This document shows positions 1-9,645 of a DNA stretch of 64,000 nt, piece by piece. The translations under genes and the position numbers were made by a program. Positions within the stretch are counted from its first letter, which is position 1. Each line of letters starts with the position of its first letter. The DNA is taken from assembly GCA_963575745.1 (NCBI GenBank), contig CAUYUJ010014341.1, positions 20,001-84,000 on the forward strand, written 5' to 3'. Below the pieces are notes generated by a model. It was not told the DNA's origin. It did no database searches and saw nothing but the letters and a program-made list of their open reading frames with translations. The stretch is from Prorocentrum cordatum (Eukaryota > Sar > Dinophyceae > Prorocentrales > Prorocentraceae).

Positions 1-22
1 GGTCGACGAGTACGGGGCCGCA

Positions 23-328
23 ACGGAGGACACAGGTTCAATGTCGTTTACTACCACGGCCAATCCTCACTGCGAAGATGCCCAGTGGCTCGTTAAGGAG
101 GCAGCTGACACAGAGCCAGCCGCAGGGCAACCTGCATCGAGCAGCGCGGGGGCACCCGCTACTAGCGATGCCCATGCATACATGATGTCTCGTGATACCA
201 ATGGCATCTGCTTCTCCATTACCGAGGAGACGCTTGCTTTCACGATCCAGTCTTTGGTGAATAACACCTTGGAGACCTGGCATCGCAGGAACGTCATTCG
301 GGAATGTCCCCGTACCGGCCGACCATGA
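23..328 (+). pseudogene. N-terminal fragment of element A polyprotein, unidentified
   Basis: An open frame runs from the window edge region to a stop at 328, with an ATG at 41. The product is about 95 residues, rich in Ala/Ser/Pro (for example AAGQPASSSAGAPATS), followed by a more ordinary stretch with TFTIQSLVNNTLETWH. The motif PAAGQPA recurs near 3300 in the linker before integrase, which ties it to the same element. No catalytic or binding motif is visible. It could be a linker or the end of a gag-like domain. Confidence 0.35.
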
Positions 329-329
329 C

Positions 330-984
330 TTCGCCCTGCGGAACTTGCAGGCGAAGGTCTATCAGACCATCTACGAGGAGGGCTGCAAGTGGACGCCGCC
401 CGACGCGAAGGCAGGGACACCTGCGGGAAAAGGACGATACCGCTGAGAAGTTTGATATTTTCACTTCGAGCAGTCGCCCAGCAGCGCAGCATGGCACGGG
501 CATTTGGAAGCCCCCATCGCTCTGAGAATGCGTGACGGGGGCAGGCGCGTGCCACGGCCACTCGCGATTGCTCCGACAGGCTGAATACTGAGGTTATGTC
601 GTCTAGCGCGGGAAAACCTGCATACTTTTCCCAGGCGCCGGCCGCGCGCGCCAGAGACATTGGCAAGCCCGGCTGCGCGGCTGCCAAAGACAGCAGTGGA
701 CCCGGCTGCGAGGCCGCTGCAGCAAACGAACGCTCATCGCACCATTATTATTCTCGTGCACTTGTCATTGAGGACTTGCGGAACAGCTTGCGCTGAACTC
801 CGAACTCGTGGGTGCATGTGCAGTATCGCACATACAGAGGTAATGACCTCAACTGGCACACAAAATTTGGGTGCTTTTCTCTGGGAGTTATCAATTGCCA
901 CGGGTGGCGCACCCACTGACTGGCGCGTTAGATTGCCTGGAAAGCGGGCAGGGACACATTACCAACGCATCCAAAATTTGATGA
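330..984 (+). other. Decayed part of element A, no readable domain
   Basis: The three plus frames carry only short, stop-broken segments such as LQAKVYQTIYEEGCKW at about 345-395. The sequence lies between the N-terminal fragment and the first methyltransferase-like block and is presumably coding DNA of element A that has drifted. No repeat or RNA gene is visible. Confidence 0.4.
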
Positions 985-1660
985 CTAAAGCTCGGGCTCT
1001 AGCGGCTTGTGGGACCACCAGGCTATTTCTGGAAGCAAGGTCCCATGCGCGATGCTATTGAAGATCTAGACATGCAGGTCATGCGCATGGGATGCTGCCA
1101 CTTCGGTATAAAATCTGACCGTTCAAGTAAGTTGCCCAGCGGATCGTATCTGCAGGTGGCAACCACCTACACGCGCATCCCAACTAATCTGCGGAGATGC
1201 ACGTGCCAAACTGCAGGGGAACCTGCACAACTTGCTGAGCATGAATAGGACTGGAACGGCCAAGGCGCTCAGAAGGCAGAGTGGCGCAACAAAACATTGG
1301 CCATCATGACAGCAAGGTTGATTTTTCAAGTCGATTTGCATGAGGCAAAGAGAAACCACACGAGCGCTGCACATCTTAGCATCCACACAAGAGTGAATAA
1401 AGGAGGTCGAACTCACGTTCAATCTCCTGCGAGTGGCCCTGAATGGGACCACGCCGTGAGACGGGCAACGATGAACCCGGACGATCATACTATTATACAA
1501 GACATCAAGATCCAGGATCAGCCCATCGGGTACAGCTATAATACACCGATACCGAATGGCGTGGCAAATATCCGTACTCGACTGTACTGGAGACCGAACC
1601 GGTTCTCATCGGACAAGAGGACCAGCGATCACGCCCAAGGCGAATTTGCGTTCGTCGATG
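985..1660 (+). pseudogene. Element A, first methyltransferase-like domain (C-terminal half) and linker
   Basis: The frame at 1009-1248 encodes GPMRDAIEDLDMQVMRMGCC, then HFGIKSDRSS and a segment ending RRCTC. In the retroelement methyltransferase-like families I know, the last third has a block of this form: a Cys-rich 'GC-x-FG' segment, then a block ending at a Cys-x-Cys. The adjoining frame continues with AEWRNKTLAIMTARLI, typical of the helix that follows this block. The region to about 1660 (ending EFAFVDD) is linker and is cut by the poly(A)-bearing insertion. Motifs I and IV of this first domain are not recognisable upstream (330-985 is frameshifted). The assignment is inference from pattern, not from a search. 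Confidence 0.45.
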
Positions 1661-1662
1661 AC

Positions 1663-1755
1663 GATCGCCTCCCCCCCCTTCGACTGAGCGCGGTCGCGCG
1701 CCCCCCTCTATTCAATAATTCCCGACACCCAGCTCAACCGACACTGAGAAAAAAG

Positions 1756-1852
<97 letters not shown>

Positions 1853-1888
1853 AAGGAGAAACACAAAAAGAAACGACGGATGCCCGGG
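1663..1888 (+). repeat. Insertion carrying a 95-nt pure A tract (1756-1850)
   Basis: Element A coding sequence is readable up to about 1660 (GEFAFVDD) and again from about 1888 (EKQKADKEAGIKPRKIPE). Between them lie a C-rich stretch, then GAGAAAAAAG and 95 consecutive A residues, followed by an A-rich tail (GGAAGGAGAAACACAAAAAG). A long uninterrupted A tract at the end of a foreign segment resembles the tail of a reverse-transcribed, polyadenylated RNA. It could also be expansion of an A-rich microsatellite. No target-site duplication could be fixed by eye. Confidence 0.55.
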
Positions 1889-2990
1889 CCTGACACAATG
1901 AAAAACAGAAAGCCGACAAAGAAGCGGGCATCAAGCCACGCAAGATACCCGAAATAGTCAAAGAAGGCAGCGACGACTGCGGCGGCGACCTCAAGTGTCT
2001 CGGACGTAGCGCCTACTACACCGATGACCCCCTTGACTCCGGCACGGACAGCGATGACGAAGAAGAGACCTTCATCGCGCAGCCTGCGGGGCTGCCTGCG
2101 GATGCACACGCAGACGTGTTCTCCAGAATCCCAACTTTATGCCACGGACGACACAATAAGGCTGATATGTTGGACCTGCGCGGAAGACGTGGGGAATAAC
2201 GCAGTTAGCATTCTGCCGAGGTTTGTCTTCCGGAAGAAGCTTAGACAAACGCTCATATGTTGACCTTGGAAAGAAAGATGTCCAGGATGCAGCGATACAT
2301 CACTTAGACGCGTGCTTCGTCAACGTTGTCATTCTACGACCCAACAGCAAAACGACTGGGCAACCTTCCTATTTCAATTCCCGAGTCAATTATGGCACGT
2401 GGCACACCATAAAGAAGACCTTCCACATATCAAGTTTTGTGCAAAAGTTGCCGTACGTCAGAACGACCTTCGACGGTTTCACTTACGAGAACAACCAGTG
2501 GATACTTGGGTGGATGAAATACCGCCATGGACAAAATTGGCCACATGCAAAGGAACTTGCAAAGTGCATATAGATCTATGCACTACTGGCTTACGCGATT
2601 CCCATGGGGTTTGGATACGGAAACCGACCGAGATTATGGCCAGCCGTCGTCTCTTACGTACACCTTGTGAGCGAAAGCGATGCACTGGCCATCATCAACA
2701 TGCATCGGTGTGTAATGAAGAACTGTCCCTGGCTGCACAGTATACTTCAAAGATGCAGTCCCTTCTAGTCGTTGCAATTCAGATTGCACACGATCTATTC
2801 CAAGTAAATCGTGATCCCTTTCATGGTCACCATTATTATTCCACCGCCCTCGTCACCAACGCGAGGGGATTTGATCTGGACGAGCCAACTATCCCTCGAC
2901 AACCCGACGTGTCGATCACGATGCCACCCTCGGGAGGATTAGGATGTCCTGCATGTGCAGATAATGCCAGTATGCACTCTCCCTCACATG
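1888..2990 (+). pseudogene. Element A, second methyltransferase-like (Rossmann) domain
   Basis: Joining frames gives ADMLDLRGRRGE (2155-2190, a damaged form of the glycine-rich SAM-binding motif I), then LSSGRSLDKRSYVDLGKKDVQ, FVNVVILRPNSKTTG (2310-2360), REQPVDTWVDEIPPW (about 2495-2540) and CTTGLRDSHGVWIRKPTEIM (about 2580-2640). This order of motif I, a P-x-C-like motif, E-x-P and G-L...RKPT is the layout of the DNA-methyltransferase-like domain found in dinoflagellate copia elements. Here the expected Cys of the P-N-C motif is Ser, and motif I is frameshifted, so no activity is expected. The domain spans at least two frames (ORFs at 2223-2573 and 2312-3010). Confidence 0.6.
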
Positions 2991-3013
2991 ACAGGGACCG
3001 TAAAAATTGAAGG

Positions 3014-3121
3014 TCGCATGATAAGGAGGACTGCCATTGGAAATGTCATAGTTGCAAGAAGGACTATGGCCAGAACAAGCCTGGTCACTTACAGACACCT
3101 GGCAAATTCAAGTTTGCCTGA
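3014..3121 (+). pseudogene. Element A, zinc-finger segment
   Basis: The frame starting at 3014 reads SHDKEDCHWKCHSCKKDYGQ followed by NKPGH, ending at TGA 3119-3121. The spacing C-x3-C-x2-C and a following His resembles the small Cys/His finger found between gag-like and integrase parts of this element family. The frame is closed on both sides, so it is a fragment of the polyprotein. Confidence 0.5.
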
Positions 3122-3615
3122 CCTTGGAAACTGCCCGATAACCACGGACAGGCACCACAAGCTCCTGCCGAATCGGCAGCACCACCGCCCGAGGCGCAAG
3201 CCGCATCACCACTTGCGCGGCTACGAGCACCAAGATCCGGCTCTAGGGCCGGCCCCACAGCTGGCGCCAGCAACAACGACATCACAGTAGGCAGACACGC
3301 TGCTGAACCTGCTGCGGGGCAACCTGCCTTGAGCGGAGCGGGTAGCTCGGATGACCGCATCCGACTACCACAAGTCAGAGCCAGACGTGGTCGACAGCAG
3401 GGAGGAGATCCGCCCCCACTGCCACCTGCCGCCCACGATTCCAGACAGGTCAAGATTCGACGTGCAAGTCAGCCTACAAAACCTACGAAGCTTTGACCCA
3501 AGCGTGGTAACAAGCGAGCTGCGGAAGCTACACTTGCGATGATTCCATGCTAAAGAGCCTAAGATGAGACTCATCTGACCCAAGGCAGGTCTGGTCAACG
3601 TCAGGCTCAACCTGA
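3122..3615 (+). other. Element A, Pro/Ala-rich linker before integrase
   Basis: Plus-strand frames give low-complexity text (AAPPPEAQAASPLARL, AEPAAGQPALSGAGS) and then KRAAEATLAMI at about 3510-3545, which precedes the integrase zinc-binding segment in related elements. No domain beyond this is visible. Confidence 0.4.
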
Positions 3616-4500
3616 TCAAAGGTGTCTGCGACACATGTCGGGAGTGCAGGGCTTGGGACAAGCCAGGGCGTGTCTTTATGCCATCAACTGCGTTACCTGG
3701 CAAGTTCAACGAAGCAGTCGAATGCAATCTTATGTTCTACAAACAGAAACACCAGATATTTCTCATCATCGATCTTTGTGCTCGCTATGCTACTGGAATG
3801 GAGATACCAGATAAGACAATGACCAGTATCCTAGATGCGCATCATCAGTGCTGGATGCAAATCGGACCTGCCAAGGCACTCCACTCCGATGGAGAGGGCG
3901 CCCTTAACCACGACACTGCGGAAGGCAGTCCTTAAGGCAAACGACGCCGAGCTGAGGACGCGCGCGCGTGGGCAACGCGCTACGACGATTGAAGCCAGAA
4001 AAGGCATATTACGTCATCTAATTCACGCTATGGAAGTTGAACTCAACATGGTTAGACATACCTCGTGTTCACACGACAATTGCACGAAGCCCTGTTTGCC
4101 GTAAGTGCATTCACCTTCTACAGCGAGGCGTCTCCATACACTGCATTGTTTGGACGGCAACCCGCAGTGCTCCCTGACTTGCCTGTTCTGGATCACGAAC
4201 AGCCGACAGAAACGTCGGATCACTCTCGCGAACAGGAGATGCGCAAGGTACGCATTGAAACTATCACACAGACTACTGCGGTAGCCAAGACCAGTCGCGC
4301 ATTGCGCACTAAGACAACTATCACCGGTCAGCATTACTACGATGAAGGAGATCTGGCTGCCTATCATCGCCCCGCAACTACGAAGGACGACTTGGGGGGC
4401 TGGACTGGCCCGTTCCCAGTCGTAGGAAATGATCCCGACAGGGGTCAAGTCATCATTCGAATGGAAAATCGCGATATTCAAATCCAATGCGGCGACGCAC
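3616..4500 (+). pseudogene. Element A integrase (rve/DDE), broken
   Basis: CDTCRECRAW (about 3626-3655) is the tail of the HHCC zinc-binding segment. The core follows: EAVECNLMF (first catalytic position, Asp replaced by Asn), ALHSDGEGALN (second Asp present) and TTIEARKGILRH (Glu present). After it comes the copia-type C-terminal part with SPYTALFGRQPAVLPDLPVL and a QHYYDEGDLAAYHRP block. The core changes frame near 3925 and again near 4050. With the first Asp lost and frames broken the enzyme cannot work. Confidence 0.75.
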
Positions 4501-5422
4501 GACATTCACTTTACATCGAAGCTTTGATAGCCAGGGAAATCGGCTCCGACAACGCTGCACTGCGGACAGTGTTGACATTCGCGGCCACTCTACCTGCGGG
4601 AAGACCTGCTGTGATATTCGGCTATGTCCCGACCAAAAAAGGGGGTCTACAGATGACAAGTGCAAGCCGACTATCCCCTTGGGCACATCTGGCGTTACAA
4701 TACATTATCAGAAACTTCTTCCTTATTGAGAACGTAGTCCCTGTTAGGTTGGCCAAGAGTATCCATGAGCTACCTCCGGTGGTTTACGCTGACAGCTGCA
4801 CATTGATCCATTATGACAACGATGTGAAACCTGGTTTACATTTCCATGAAACAAAAGACGCTGCCCTGCATATTCATGATATATCCGGATCCAGCGCCTA
4901 AAGTCCACTAGACCTCAAGCGGGCTTTGACAAAGATATGACCAGCTTTGAGGAACTGGCGGACAAACCGACACGATACGAATACGCCAAAGACGCCCCAT
5001 AAGTCGAAACACCGCAGGAGGATGGACGGCTTCCTACTACACCTGAGGCATCGGAAGCGATCCTTGAGGCACATATCGTGGAAGTGCGGTGCACATAACT
5101 ACATGGCGAAAGGGAACTACTGGAGGCAACTCCACTAGACGACCTTTACACTGTACCCACACATATGATTACCGACAACTGTGCGCTGGTCACTGTATAT
5201 GAAGAACAGCGGGACAACCTGCCTAAGTGGGGACACCCGTGCGACTCCGACATCGAGAAGACAGAGCATGTTCCGCTATGATCCACGGTCGAAGACCACA
5301 GTTACGGATTGGACGCAGATGGAAACTGTCAATTTGTAGAACTCTGCTTCACGGCAGAAATTTCAAGGGAAGCCACATCCGAACAATAGCGCAGGATATT
5401 AGATGCCGACCGTGCAACCACC
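4501..5422 (+). other. Element A, integrase-RT linker
   Basis: The open frame 4065-4901 continues past integrase to a stop at 4899-4901 with ordinary-looking but unassignable protein (for example QYIIRNFFLIENVVPVRLAK, CTLIHYDNDVKPGLHFHET). From 4902 to 5400 all frames are broken; pieces such as SYGLDADGNCQFVELCF (about 5308-5350) show it was coding. No catalytic motif is expected or seen here. Confidence 0.5.
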
Positions 5423-6045
5423 ATGCGAGTATATGTTACCGCCGCAGATAAGCGAGCCGCGGTCGTCGAGGAAGACGACCTCCTCGCGAAGGCCGACATC
5501 CCAGCGAATCCCGAGAAAGTATCAAAGGCCCTATATACTGAACTCAAGATACGGTTTGACAACAAGTGTTTCAAGGTGCAGGATTTACCTGAAGCGTCAA
5601 ACATCATGACTTCGAGGCGCGCGTATAAATGGAAGTTCGTGAAGGGAGAGAAGGGCGAGATGGAACGCGCCATCAGATGGCGCCAGGTGCTTTGAGGCCC
5701 CATGGACCTTGAAGCTTTCGACGTGGAAACCTTCTCAGGGACAGCGCGGCGGCGGAGCCAGAGGTTGCTCGCAAGCGCGGCAGCGTGCAAGAAGCAATGG
5801 ATCACTGCTTCCCTCCACATCAACATGGCCTCCCTGAAAGGGCTGACCTACCAGGAACTTGCTGAGGCAACTGGTGAGAAATAGCGCGCGGCGTGCTTTA
5901 CTCTGACGCCTGGATCGGCTACGGTGCTTCGGCGCCTCCCAGGATTCGAGCACTGCGACGAGTCGAAGCGCCGCCTGCAGCGCCTCAAGCCAGGCACCGG
6001 CACCAAGAATGCACCCAGAGCTTTCTCTCTAAAGCTCAGAGAGAG
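5423..6045 (+). pseudogene. Element A reverse transcriptase (RVT_2), N-terminal half
   Basis: The frame from 5423 gives KALYTELKIRFDNKCFKVQD, SRRAYKWKFVKGEKGEMERA, then after an in-frame stop MDLEAFDVETFSGTARRRSQ RLLA (from 5702), ITASLHINMASLKGLTYQEL and, across a frameshift near 5890, DESKRRLQRLKPGTGTKNAP. This is the copia RT order: a 'W-x-F-K' start, the A block (D-I-N-x-A-F-L-x-G, here H-I-N-M-A-S-L-K-G with the first catalytic Asp changed to His) and the LKPGTG-x-x-x-AP block. The frame ends at RAFSLKLRE where the 1.1-kb insertion begins. Confidence 0.75.
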
Positions 6046-7167
6046 CGTGATCCACCGCCGCTTTACTGTGGAAAATTGCCAACCTTTTCCTCCGGAACCC
6101 GGGCCCCCCCCCCTCCGAAAATCCCACCCCCCCTGCTGGAACCCCTTCCCCCCCCCCTCCCTCCCGGCAAAACCCCCCCCCCTCCCCTAACCCCTCCCCC
6201 CCCCCCCTCCCCCTCGAAAACCGGGGGGTCACTACCGGTTCGAACCCTTCCCCCCCCCTCCCCTCCGGATCCGGAAAACCGGGGGGTCACTAACCGGTTG
6301 GAACCACACCCCGCCCCCCCCCCCTCGAAAACGGAGGGGGGTCACTACCGGTTCGACCCCCCCACACACGCCACGCACCGCCATCAAACGACTCCCGGCC
6401 CCTACCACCGCTCGCATCACATCCCCCACTGTTGTTCCCAGCACCACTGTCCTCACCACCACTGTCCCCGCTGGTTCCACCACCGTCCCTATTGTCCCCA
6501 CCAGTGCCCCCACCACTGTCGCACTGTCCCCACTGTTCCCACCACTGTTCCCACCGCGGTTCCACTCTCCCCACTGTCTCCACGGACCCAACCACTGCCT
6601 ATCCCCACTGTCCCCACTGTCCCACTGACTCCTCCGCTGTCCCACTGAGCTGTCCCACTGTTCCCACCACTGTCCCCACTGTCCCCACCACTGTCCCCAC
6701 TGTACCTCTGTCCCATTGTCCCACCGCCGTCCTCGCCACCGCCTTTACCACTGTCCCCACCACCATTGTACCCTCCACTGTCCCACTGTTTCCACCTCAT
6801 TCCCACTGTCCCCACACCACCGTCCCCACCACCACCGTTCCCACCACTGTCCACTGTCCCCCCTGTTCCCACTGTGCCCACCACTGCCGTCCCCACCACT
6901 GTCCCACTGTCCCCCCACTGTCCCCACCACTGTCCCGCTGTCCCCTCACCAATGTCCCCACCAATACCGCCCCCGCCACTGTCCGCACCCCCACTCGGTT
7001 TTCGAGGGGGGGGGGGGTTCGAACCGGCAGTGACCCCCCCCCTTTTCATGATGAGCTGGGGGGGGGGGGTTCGAACCGGCAGTGACCCCCCCCCCGGATT
7101 TCCGGAGGGGGGGGGGGAGGGGTTCGAACCGGTAGTGACCACCCCCGGTTTTCCGCCAGCAGCGGTA
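6046..7167. mobile_element. Insertion in element A RT, bounded by inverted repeat clusters
   Basis: RT coding text stops at RAFSLKLRE (about 6045) and resumes as RRGFGLRPTSYDEEFE at about 7168, so this 1.1 kb is foreign. Three copies of a 23-nt motif (GGGGTCACTACCGGTTCGAA plus CCC) lie on the left at 6225-6247, 6283-6305 and 6338-6360. Three reverse-complement copies lie on the right at 7015-7037, 7068-7090 and 7119-7141. The motif holds the palindrome GGTTCGAACC. C-runs fill the left arm, G-runs the right arm, and the middle is a CCACTGTCCC minisatellite. No ORF of its own is credible. It behaves like a non-autonomous element with compound terminal inverted repeats. Confidence 0.6.
6425..6985. 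repeat. Minisatellite of CCACTGTCCC type units
   Basis: Imperfect units such as CCACTGTCCCCA, CCACTGTTCCCA and CCACCACTGTCCC are repeated about fifty times in tandem. They form the core of the inverted-repeat-bounded insertion. Long ORFs on both strands here arise from the short repeat period. Confidence 0.85.
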
Positions 7168-7613
7168 GAACACGCAGAGGCTTCGGTCTCAGACCCACGT
7201 CCTACGACGAGGAGTTCGAGACGAACAGTAACCTGCTCACAGCCAAACATGTTGAAGATATCAATACGGCCAGCACTGAGGACACCATTGACAAGCGCGC
7301 GAAGTGCGTCGCCGACACTTCTGGCAAGTGCAAACTCAACAATCCTAGATATACGCATTGTGCTGTGAGGTATACCCAGGATGAGGGCGGCACTGCCACA
7401 GTGGACCGCGATGAATACATCAAACAGCTCCTTCCCATACAACATCCCGAACTCATCGGCGCCGACGCTGGCGCCAGGGCATCCAATACGGTTTTGGACA
7501 TGTTCGTCAGCCTCAGAGGCGCATTGGCTCACGCACTCATCACCCGAGTGTGGTTGATGGTATATGTGGTATCTCTACAACGTATCCAAGAACCAACCAA
7601 TATACAAGGGTGA
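7168..7613 (+). pseudogene. Element A reverse transcriptase, C-terminal half
   Basis: Continues RT after the insertion: RRGFGLRPTSYDEEFETNSN, LLTAKHVEDINTAS (7236-7277) and CAVRYTQDEGGTATVDRDEY, then QLLPIQHPELIGADAGARAS and LAHALITRVWLMVYVVSLQR. The block HVEDI stands where copia RT has Y-V-D-D, so the first Asp is now Glu. A stop closes the frame at 7611-7613 after EPTNIQG. Confidence 0.75.
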
Positions 7614-7637
7614 CGACTGAACGCGATCACCAGGAAG

Positions 7638-8310
7638 TTGCAGGCCTGCCCTAAGAAGATCGCCTACCAAGCGAGGCTTCCATCGGGCGAAGTTGACCTG
7701 CACAGCGACTTAGGCTATCGACGCCCGAGTGGAGATGCCGACGACGAAGTCGAAGGCCATGGTATTCGCGGGGCAGACCTGCTACGGCGTGGAACCACGT
7801 CATCCAGTAAGCCTGTCGTCCACTTAATCGATGCGTACTGCGTGTCTCACCGCTTGCAGATCCGCTCAAGCGATTCAGCAGAGACACAAGCAGCATCCCA
7901 CAACTTGGAGGACTGCTATCCCACGATCGTGACTCTGCACGAGCTCCATGCAGGGGTATTGACTCCCATGCAGTTGAAATACATACTTGAGTTGGGCGGC
8001 CTGAGCGTCAAGGTCACCTTGACCATACATGCCAATATGTCTATGTCCTTGTCAAGCAAAGACTTGAAGAAGCCGAGTGCGCACACTTTGATGACACATG
8101 AGTTGGACGCGACAGATGATGGAGCGAGGAATCGCGCACATAATTCAGTGGTGTGACACTCGCGACATGACCGCGGATGGTTACACCAAGGGGAGCATCG
8201 ACAGAGATATGCTCCTACAGGTCATGGGAAGCACGCGATCCTTCAAGCATGACTTAAAGCGTCATACTCCTTACCGGGCTGGCCAGACATCCTGGTCTGC
8301 GGCCGTATGA
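7638..8310 (+). pseudogene. Element A RNase H (copia type)
   Basis: The frame 7638-8156 gives PSGEVDLHSDLGYRRPSGDA with the first catalytic-type Asp (HSD), RLQIRSSDSAETQAASHNLE (Glu of the second position), then VKVTLTIHANMSMSLSSKDL and, after a frameshift near 8100, IIQWCDTRDMTADGYTKGSI. WCDTRDMTADGxTKG is the conserved end of copia RNase H (W-x-x-T-x-x-x-x-AD-x-x-TK). The frame ends at TGA 8308-8310. Several changes (HAN for DA-like blocks) indicate decay. Confidence 0.8.
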
Positions 8311-8835
8311 GGAGCAATCGCATGCACAGTAACGTGCAGGCAAGGCAACTTGCGCGCGGGCCCGCCCCCCCTACGGCCCCGCTCTTTTGCTGCCTCTCGC
8401 ACACAATAATTACTCCATCTGCTGTATAGAAGCGGCGGACTCACGCTTCGCCCCCCCCGACTCTAAAGCGAGCTGGGATACAGGCGAGAGGTAACGAGCG
8501 TGCATCCGCGGCCGTTTGTGCTCAAGCGGCCGGTCGCTCAAATCTGACTACACTTCAGTGCGATGTGTACCATTTGCCATCGAGACCGAAAACATCCTTT
8601 GCTTGAGATGGCCCGTCGCTCCCGCGACGATCTCCTACGACTGGGACTATCGCTACCACGATACAACAGAGCTGGAGCTGCGCTTCGCCTAAGGCGCAGC
8701 TGCTGGTCGGTCCTACCGGCCCCCTTCAAACTCTCCACGCGATCCTGGCCGTCATCTTGGATGCGCGCCTCTGCGGCCCATGCCGTGACCTCGCGCGCAC
8801 GCGACCCCAGGCCTCGCCAAAGCTGGTGAACATTT
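8311..8835. other. Spacer between elements A and B, nothing recognised
   Basis: This 0.5 kb holds short C-runs and weak ORFs on both strands (8563-8829 plus, 8538-8738 minus) without any recognisable motif. It may contain the 3' untranslated part of element A. I looked for a partner LTR for element A here and found none. Confidence 0.4.
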
Positions 8836-8840
8836 TGATA
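8836..8840. other. Target-site duplication, left copy (TGATA)
   Basis: TGATA directly precedes the 5' LTR of element B. The five bases after the 3' LTR (18124-18128) are TGATC. Four of five match, which fits the 5-bp duplication made by copia integrases with one later change. Confidence 0.6.
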
Positions 8841-9040
8841 TGTGAATCAAGCTCCCTCCCCAGGAATGCAAGAGGCCCGAGAGGGTTTCCCCCGGAAGCC
8901 TCGAGGGGCCTGCGGTGTCATTCCTTGCTCGCCGCTGCCATTTTCATGTCCCAGGGCCCTTGGCCTTAGTGCTACGCCATGAGTTCGGGCCGCGCCCAAA
9001 GCAAAAGCATCCCCGGCGCTGCGCGCCGATCCATATCACA
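8841..9040 (+). repeat. 5' LTR of element B
   Basis: Two hundred bases beginning TGTGAATCAAGCTC and ending GATCCATATCACA. It matches 17924-18123 over its whole length without gaps. Shared blocks include AGAAGCCTCGAGGGG-like text, CAGGGCCCTTGGCCTTAGTG and CATCCCCGGCGCTGCGCGCC. The inner end is followed by GCGGCAGCCTGGAG; no clear match to a tRNA 3' end (primer-binding site) could be named by eye. Confidence 0.92.
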
Positions 9041-9174
9041 GCGGCAGCCTGGAGCGAGGCCGCTCCGCTATCCCGGCCTGCGGCCGTACATATTGCAAGA
9101 CGGCGTCTGCGACACGGCTTCCTGAATCGAAGCCCAGCGGCTCCCTGACCAGCCTGGTCGCGCTGTTGCTCAGC

Positions 9175-9620
9175 GCCCTCTCCAGCGTCAGCGACGCTAG
9201 CATCATCCACGTCAGCGTCAGCGACGCCGACACCTACGCCAACCCTGCCAACTCCTACGACAGCGTCAGCGACGCCGTCACCAACGCCTACTTCCCGTAC
9301 GTCAGCGTCAGCGACGCCGACATCAACGCCTACTTCTCCGACAGCGTCAGCGACGCCGTCACCAACGCCTACTTCCCGCACATCAGCGTCAGCGACGCCG
9401 ACATCAACGCCTACCTCTCCGACGGCGTCAGCGACGCCGTCATCAGCGACTACTTCGCCTACTTCTCCCAAGCCAACGTCGGCGTCAGCGGCGCCAGCAT
9501 CTACGCCTATTTCTCCAACGCCAGCGTCAGCGACGCCAGCATCTGCGCCTACATCCCCTACGCCAGCGTCAGCGACGCCAGCATCAACGCCTTCTCTTTC
9601 GACGCCAGTGTCAGCGACGC
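9175..9620 (+). repeat. Minisatellite of GTCAGCGACGCC units in the leader/gag start of element B
   Basis: The block GTCAGCGACGCC recurs at irregular 24-57 bp steps. In frame 1 it encodes a serial VSDA-x-I-N-A-Y-F pattern that runs uninterrupted into gag (open from 9166). It could be an N-terminal repeat region of Gag or a repeat in the untranslated leader; the first ATG that starts ordinary gag sequence is at 9646. The absence of stops over 480 bp is partly a result of the repeat period. Confidence 0.75.
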
Positions 9621-9645
9621 GGCTCACTACCTCATTCTTGACAAA

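Larger units (their letters stand above)
1..8330 (+). mobile_element. Element A: degenerate Ty1/copia-type retrotransposon, 5' end outside window
   Basis: Reading across frames, the plus strand gives a collinear copia-type series: an N-terminal segment, a methyltransferase-like domain (about 1009-1265), a second methyltransferase-like domain (about 2155-2760), a C-C-C-H zinc finger (3014-3121), integrase (about 3620-4500), RT (5423-6045 and 7168-7613) and RNase H (7638-8310). The order integrase before RT is the copia order. The reading frame changes many times and stops are frequent, so the copy is dead. Two insertions split it, at about 1663-1888 and 6046-7167. I see no LTR at either end; the 5' end probably lies left of the window. 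The wording of the RT and RNase H blocks fits a copia family I know from dinoflagellates. Boundaries are approximate. Confidence 0.8.

Noticed and set aside
1297-1893. 198-codon ORF ending in a poly-Lys run
   Set aside because: The Lys run is the A95 tract; the ORF joins drifted element A coding sequence to the insertion.
6225-7141. tRNA or SINE gene suggested by GGTTCGAACC
   Set aside because: No A box, acceptor stem or cloverleaf accompanies the B-box-like palindrome; it recurs six times in inverted clusters.
6432-7532. Long Thr/Val/Pro or Gly/Asp ORFs (up to 347 codons)
   Set aside because: They arise from the CCACTGTCCC minisatellite and change with each unit.
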